NCBI GenBank assembly: GCA_964439395.1
Contig: CAYTNV010000020.1
Location: 4,156 to 68,155, forward strand
Direction: 5' to 3'
DNA: 64,000 nt
From: JAUUSJ01 sp964439395
GTDB taxonomy: Bacteria; Bacillota; Clostridia; Lachnospirales; Lachnospiraceae
Part shown: positions 60,343 through 64,000 of the stretch, in pieces
Numbering within the stretch: the stretch's first letter is position 1
How the letters are laid out: each line of letters opens with the position of its first letter
Notes under the pieces: model-generated
What the model saw: only the letters and a program-made list of their open reading frames with translations
Told to the model about the DNA's origin: nothing
Databases searched by the model: none
Translations under genes and position numbers: made by a program

Positions 60343-61776
60343 TTAAAAACGTACTTCTTTTATTTCTAATTTTCCTGTTCCAATGTACTGAACGTACAGC
60401 GGCAGCACCCCATCAAGAGTCTTTTCGAGCTCTGTGCCTAAAGCAAGCCACTCTTGCGTCTCAGACACTTTCACACGAATCTCCCCAATCACTTCTGCCG
60501 CTGGATTTTCTGGATTTTTCGTGTATATCTCGATTTTTCCGTCAGCGTTTCCACGTATTACAATCTCCATATATTTCAAACCGCTAAATTCAAAATACTT
60601 GTATCCGAACACTGTACCGTCTGTGACATTGGCAATATAGTGAAGGTTCTCTGCTTCCTCATAAATATAAGGCTGTTTTTCTTTGCGATCCTGTCCGAAT
60701 ACAATGATTCCTCCGTCCTCTTTTCCAGTCAGATGGCAAGCAAATGCCGCCGAATAAGTTCCCTCTCCCTTGAGTGATCCTCCGTTTAATCCGCAGCTTG
60801 TAATCTCCACCTGTTCAATACTGCCGTCTGGCAGTATATTGATTTTTTCTGCGCAGCCTTGACGGGAAGCCTCCGTGCCATGGGTCTGACGATGATAAAA
60901 TACGTACCAGTCATCCCCGATTTTTTCAATGCTCCCATGATTATTCCCAGTCATATTAATTGCTTTTTCTCTTCCCTTATATCCCACGTCGCCATTTGAA
61001 ACAATCGTTCCGCCGTAAGTAAATTCTCTGTCCGGATATTTACTTGTGGCATAGCACAGTTCATGACTCAGCTCACTGGAATAAACAAAATAATATGTAT
61101 CACCGTTCTTTCTCATAGAAGACGCCTCATAGAAAGCATGTCCCTCAAACCCAGTTCCCTCTGAATTTGCCGCTCCTGGAACACACATTTTAGGCTCCTC
61201 TTTGACCGTCATCATATCTGTTTCCAGCTCGACAACCATGCTGCCCGGGCTTGGGATAATCGGATAGTCTGGATTTGTCTGTGCTGGTGCAAATCCATAA
61301 TACAGGTAAACTCTTCCGTCCTCATCTGCAAACACCCCTGGGTCAAACGGCAAATATTCCGACAGAACTTTTCCGCCATTTAAAGTATCCGGATATTTCA
61401 CATGACCGTAAAATTCAAACGGACCTGCCGGGGAATCACTGACCGCAATTCCAATCTCTGGATAAAAAGAAAAGCAATAATACATATAGTATCTTCCATC
61501 TGGTCCCCTTGCCACATCTGGCGCCCAGAGCTGCATCTTATCCTCAGCGTTAGACGGGTCCTGCGTGCGGCGATAAATCTCTCCCTCATAACGCCAGTCC
61601 TTCAGATTTTCCGTCGGTGCAGACCATGTCACATAGTGTCCAGTACAGTAGGCGGTTCCCCTTGCTTCATCATGAGAGCCATAAATATAAACTCTTCCGT
61701 CAAACACGTGCGGCTCTCCATCTGGCACGTATTCATTCAATGGTAAATATGGATTAAAAATTTGTTCATTTTTCAT
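60343..61776 (-). CDS. GH43 family glycoside hydrolase
   Basis: Five-bladed beta-propeller glycosidase (477 aa) of family GH43, probably an intracellular beta-xylosidase or alpha-L-arabinofuranosidase, as no signal peptide is present. The catalytic base Asp lies in YVPDGEPHVF, the pKa-modulating Asp in LWAPDVARGPDGRYYMYY, and the likely general-acid Glu in GFEGHAFYEASSMRK. A C-terminal beta-sandwich (about 330-477) resembles a carbohydrate-binding module. I chose the ATG at 61776 (MKNEQIFNPYLP) since AAAGGAG is about 10 bases upstream. Neighbouring genes do not reveal the polysaccharide. Confidence 0.88.
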   Translation of the reverse strand: MKNEQIFNPYLPLNEYVPDGEPHVFDGRVYIYGSHDEARGTAYCTGHYVTWSAPTENLKDWRYEGEIYRRTQDPSNAEDKMQLWAPDVARGPDGRYYMYYCFSFYPEIGIAVSDSPAGPFEFYGHVKYPDTLNGGKVLSEYLPFDPGVFADEDGRVYLYYGFAPAQTNPDYPIIPSPGSMVVELETDMMTVKEEPKMCVPGAANSEGTGFEGHAFYEASSMRKNGDTYYFVYSSELSHELCYATSKYPDREFTYGGTIVSNGDVGYKGREKAINMTGNNHGSIEKIGDDWYVFYHRQTHGTEASRQGCAEKINILPDGSIEQVEITSCGLNGGSLKGEGTYSAAFACHLTGKEDGGIIVFGQDRKEKQPYIYEEAENLHYIANVTDGTVFGYKYFEFSGLKYMEIVIRGNADGKIEIYTKNPENPAAEVIGEIRVKVSETQEWLALGTELEKTLDGVLPLYVQYIGTGKLEIKEVRF

Positions 61777-61803
61777 TGCTTTCATTCTCCTTTCTGCCTC
61801 CAT

Positions 61804-62045
61804 TACAATAATTTTCTTTCTTATACATTTCTGAACTTCACATTCTCCAGCACTGCTACGTCCAGCATACGTTTGTCTATCCCCTCCTTTCCATGCATGC
61901 TAATCTCACCCTTACACTCCAGCGTACAGACAAACGTACAATATCATCCACTTATCCTCTGGCGCCAAAACAAGATATTTTCCAGATGTTGCGCTCATCT
62001 TTTCCGCTCCTGAATCCTATCTTCTAAATCCGTTGCGTAAGCTTA
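61804..62045 (-). other. Non-coding gap with a possible coding fossil
   Basis: The minus strand shows open stretches such as MSATSGKYLVLAPEDKWMIL and ECKGEISMHGKEGIDKRMLD in different frames, broken by stops. They look like the end of a lost gene that I cannot identify. Confidence 0.3.
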
Positions 62046-62903
62046 TCACTCCACAAACTTTTTATCCTCATTAATTACAACCGCCGCAAATCCCGGTCGA
62101 AACATATCTGCCATTGTCATCCCATCCAAAGCACATACTCTCGGCTTACACTCGTTGGAAAGAAAGCTTTCAAATGGCTCTCCTTTTGCATAATCCGCCT
62201 CCCTTGCAGCCTGCATATATCGCAGCAAATCCTCGCGGTGCATTGGGATTGGATTGTGTCCGCCGATATACTCCTTTGCATTCAACTCATATAATTTTTG
62301 CAGCGTCTTTACATACACATTCAGACTTGTCGTCTCATAGGAAAACAGCCATACAAATGTCCCTGTCGCATCTCCGACAAACAAAATATTTCTCTCCTTA
62401 TACAGCAGGGAAATGCTCCCCTCTGTATGTCCAGGCGTCTCATAGACAATAATCGTCGCTCCTCCAAGTTTAAATCTGTCGCCTTCTCTGACGCTTTTAA
62501 GTTTCCCCGCATTCATCTGGCAGTATGCTTCTAAATCAAATTCTTCTGGCAGCGCATCAAAAATCTCTCCCGTCTCATAATTCACACTACATGCAGCACG
62601 CTTTGCATTGTCCTCACGCATTTTTCGGGCAGTATGCTCCTGACACAACTTTATATCCTTCTCATGGATATAACAGCATTCCTCAAACTGCGCGTTCCCT
62701 CCCGCATGGTCGCAATGTCCATGTGTATTTACAATATATAATGGTTTATCTGTTATCTTGCGCACCGCATCTTTTAAATTCCCATAACAATATCCAGTAT
62801 CAATCAGCAGGGCTTTTTCTTCCCCGACAATCACATAACAGTATACTGCTTCCGGACTGCTAATCCGGTAATAACCATCCAGTTTCTCTACTTGATAATA
62901 CAT
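62046..62903 (-). CDS. MBL-fold metallo-hydrolase
   Basis: A 285-aa metallo-beta-lactamase-fold hydrolase. The dinuclear metal motif HxHxDH is THGHCDHAGG (about residues 59-68), followed by TPGHTEGSISLLY and FVGDATG with the bridging Asp, and the C-terminal His in IGGHNPIP. The layout matches glyoxalase II/lactonase-like enzymes of unknown substrate. GGAGG precedes the ATG. It follows the unknown 152-aa gene by 24 bp on the same strand. Confidence 0.9.
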   Translation of the reverse strand: MYYQVEKLDGYYRISSPEAVYCYVIVGEEKALLIDTGYCYGNLKDAVRKITDKPLYIVNTHGHCDHAGGNAQFEECCYIHEKDIKLCQEHTARKMREDNAKRAACSVNYETGEIFDALPEEFDLEAYCQMNAGKLKSVREGDRFKLGGATIIVYETPGHTEGSISLLYKERNILFVGDATGTFVWLFSYETTSLNVYVKTLQKLYELNAKEYIGGHNPIPMHREDLLRYMQAAREADYAKGEPFESFLSNECKPRVCALDGMTMADMFRPGFAAVVINEDKKFVE

Positions 62904-62927
62904 TCTTTTCCTCCATATACTCTATAT

Positions 62928-63386
62928 CTATCCCTGCTCCAGCATCTCTTCAAATACAGCTTTTCCGAAAGGGGGCAGCGCAAACCGCTTCTCTGGCCAG
63001 CATCCTGCAAGTTCCACCCATTTTGCGGCATCTAGGTAAATCTCCGTTTTTGCTTCGGCAGCCGCCTGTATGGCGTGACAATCCGTGTGGACCATTTTCA
63101 AAAATACCAGCTGCATATGTTCCGACCTATGTCTTTCAGAGCTTACCTTATCTCGCATTTCCCCCGTCGGCTTCGCAGTCCCGAGATACGCCGTATTCGA
63201 CGCCTCAAAAAACGCCCTGTCCATCGGAGTAAAATTCTTCATTGCATCACGCATATAAATACAATCGCTCAAGATATAGCCAAGAATTGCCTGGCGTCTC
63301 TTTCCCGCCAGAAGCTCTGGTGAATCCTGAAGAACATATATCGTCAAAGTTACGTCTTTTCTGTTTGCATATAATTTGCTCCTCAT
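62928..63386 (-). CDS. Protein of unknown function (152 aa)
   Basis: A soluble, charged protein of 152 aa beginning MRSKLYANRKDVTLTIYVLQ, mainly helical by composition. It includes MDRAFFEASNTAYLGTAKPT and IYLDAAKWVELAGCWPEK. I do not recognise a family. The start lacks a clear ribosome site, so it may be an N-terminally truncated gene. It is adjacent to the MBL-fold gene (24-bp gap), probably in one transcript. Codon use and GC content are somewhat higher than in the 55-60 kb region. Confidence 0.5.
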   Translation of the reverse strand: MRSKLYANRKDVTLTIYVLQDSPELLAGKRRQAILGYILSDCIYMRDAMKNFTPMDRAFFEASNTAYLGTAKPTGEMRDKVSSERHRSEHMQLVFLKMVHTDCHAIQAAAEAKTEIYLDAAKWVELAGCWPEKRFALPPFGKAVFEEMLEQG

Positions 63387-63703
63387 ATTTATTCTTACCT
63401 ATGATTATATAAAAATCTTTATTCTGCCACCACCTGTTTATTTATCTATTTTCCGACATATTTTATCATTCATATCAGACTTTTGCAGAGCTAATTCCTA
63501 AAGCTTCCTTTCACATATTTTATATTCAAAAGTTAATATCGACGTAAAATAAGTCAAATATTTCTCCAGTTTTTACGGATTGAAAACAGTATTATAATAT
63601 GCGCAGCAAGGAAATATTAAACTTTTTTGTCTCGTTTCTCTTGGCTTCCATTAAACATATATTCTATACTCCTTGTAAACATAAGAACAAGGAGTGAAAC
63701 ACT
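63387..63703. other. Intergenic region, no gene seen
   Basis: About 320 bp of AT-rich sequence without supportable coding capacity. AACAAGGAGTG at its right edge is the ribosome site of the XRE pseudogene. Confidence 0.5.
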
Positions 63704-63865
63704 ATGGCAATTGGCGAAAGAATACATTTTTCCGCATCATGCGGGGCATGACATAGAAATATCTTAGTATGCTTGTCGGTTTTCCCGAACGGAGTGCAGA
63801 TATGCGTCTGGCTCAATATGAAACAGGCTCACGCAAACCTAAAGCAGAGCTTACCGCTGTCGGTA
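63704..63865 (+). pseudogene. Broken XRE-type regulator of a conjugative element
   Basis: AAGGAGTG and ATG at 63704 start MAIGERIHF, then frames shift to give RIMRGMT and next VGFPERSADMRLAQYETGSR and KPKAELTA. This order matches the helix-turn-helix regulators (MAIGERI-x-FFR ... GMTQKYLG ... VGFP-E-K/R) common in Tn1549/Tn916-like elements. At least two frameshifts and a stop break it, and after KPKAELTA the sequence diverges. Confidence 0.75.
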
Positions 63866-63964
63866 TCTGTGAAATATCTCGACCAGAGAACAAAAGCAAC
63901 ACAGATTTCACAGTTTGATTTGACGCTGGAAAAAGATAGTAATTGTGATGTGGTATAAAAAAAG

Positions 63965-63998
63965 TTGACACCCGATTCTCAAGGATTTGATATATAAT
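63965..63998 (+). promoter_or_regulatory. Candidate promoter at the window end
   Basis: TTGACA (63965-63970) is followed 17 bases later by TGATAT and 22 bases later by TATAAT. One of the two could be a -10 box for a gene beyond the window. Confidence 0.45.
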
Positions 63999-64000
63999 CA

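Noticed and set aside
63773..63958. 61-aa plus-strand frame
   Set aside because: It overlaps the XRE pseudogene in another frame and has no independent support.
1..64000. tRNA and rRNA genes
   Set aside because: I looked for conserved tRNA and rRNA sequence blocks and saw none.

Overview
The window is an AT-rich chromosomal segment of a Gram-positive anaerobe of class Clostridia, most probably Lachnospiraceae. The evidence is the AGGAGG-type ribosome sites, the YesM-type two-component system beside a sugar ABC importer, a T-box leader, LytTR/DUF3021 and PadR/DUF2812 pairs, a clostridial-type secondary alcohol dehydrogenase, an AprBA-like APS reductase and scraps of Tn916/Tn1549-type conjugative elements. 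The species cannot be fixed from the sequence. A run of exactly 100 N (28193-28292) marks an assembly gap.

1-14.7 kb (all minus strand): a glycan-utilisation locus that reads in transcription order GH30 glycosidase, GH94-type phosphorylase (894 aa), a second larger GH94-like phosphorylase (1012 aa), sugar-binding lipoprotein (broken by one base), two permeases, a second binding lipoprotein overlapping a YesM-type sensor kinase, and an AraC-type response regulator cut by the window edge. The enzymes lack signal peptides, so beta-glucan oligosaccharides are probably imported intact and broken down inside the cell by phosphorolysis. 14.7-16 kb is a gene-poor stretch with a striking 31-bp inverted repeat.

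16-23 kb: a Tim44-like secreted or membrane protein, an acetyltransferase, a large acidic beta-helix lipoprotein, bioB, nadA and a Cys/Met PLP enzyme.

23-35 kb: a sulfur-assimilation cluster, nearly all on the minus strand: O-acetylhomoserine sulfhydrylase, an Rrf2/CymR-like regulator, a 48-aa YezD-like protein, sulfate importer (binding protein, CysT, CysW, CysA), AprA-like and AprB-like APS reductase, and CysD and CysN. Together they take sulfate from outside the cell to sulfite. Sulfite reductase is not in the window. Several families of palindromic repeats sit between these genes.

35-52 kb: mixed metabolic and regulatory genes. They include a short-chain dehydrogenase, a T-box-controlled BASS-family transporter, a MerR/TipA-like regulator, LytTR + DUF3021, a LysR-divergent reductase/cupin/flavodoxin group, a Zn alcohol dehydrogenase coupled to a COG0523 metallochaperone GTPase, PadR with a dead DUF2812 partner, GyrI-like and MmcQ-DUF3795 proteins, an esterase-like lipoprotein and a thioredoxin-thioredoxin reductase fusion.

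52-60.3 kb: an accessory, decaying region. It has remnants of a HaeIII-like restriction-modification system, an IS605-type tnpB, a KTR protein, a peptide deformylase, a radical SAM paralogue, an ISLre2-type transposase and an IS3-type transposase, between small intact genes (RibD-C, HxlR, radical SAM, three GNATs, a membrane protein).

60.3-64 kb: a GH43 glycosidase, an MBL-fold hydrolase, an unknown protein and a broken conjugative-element XRE regulator.
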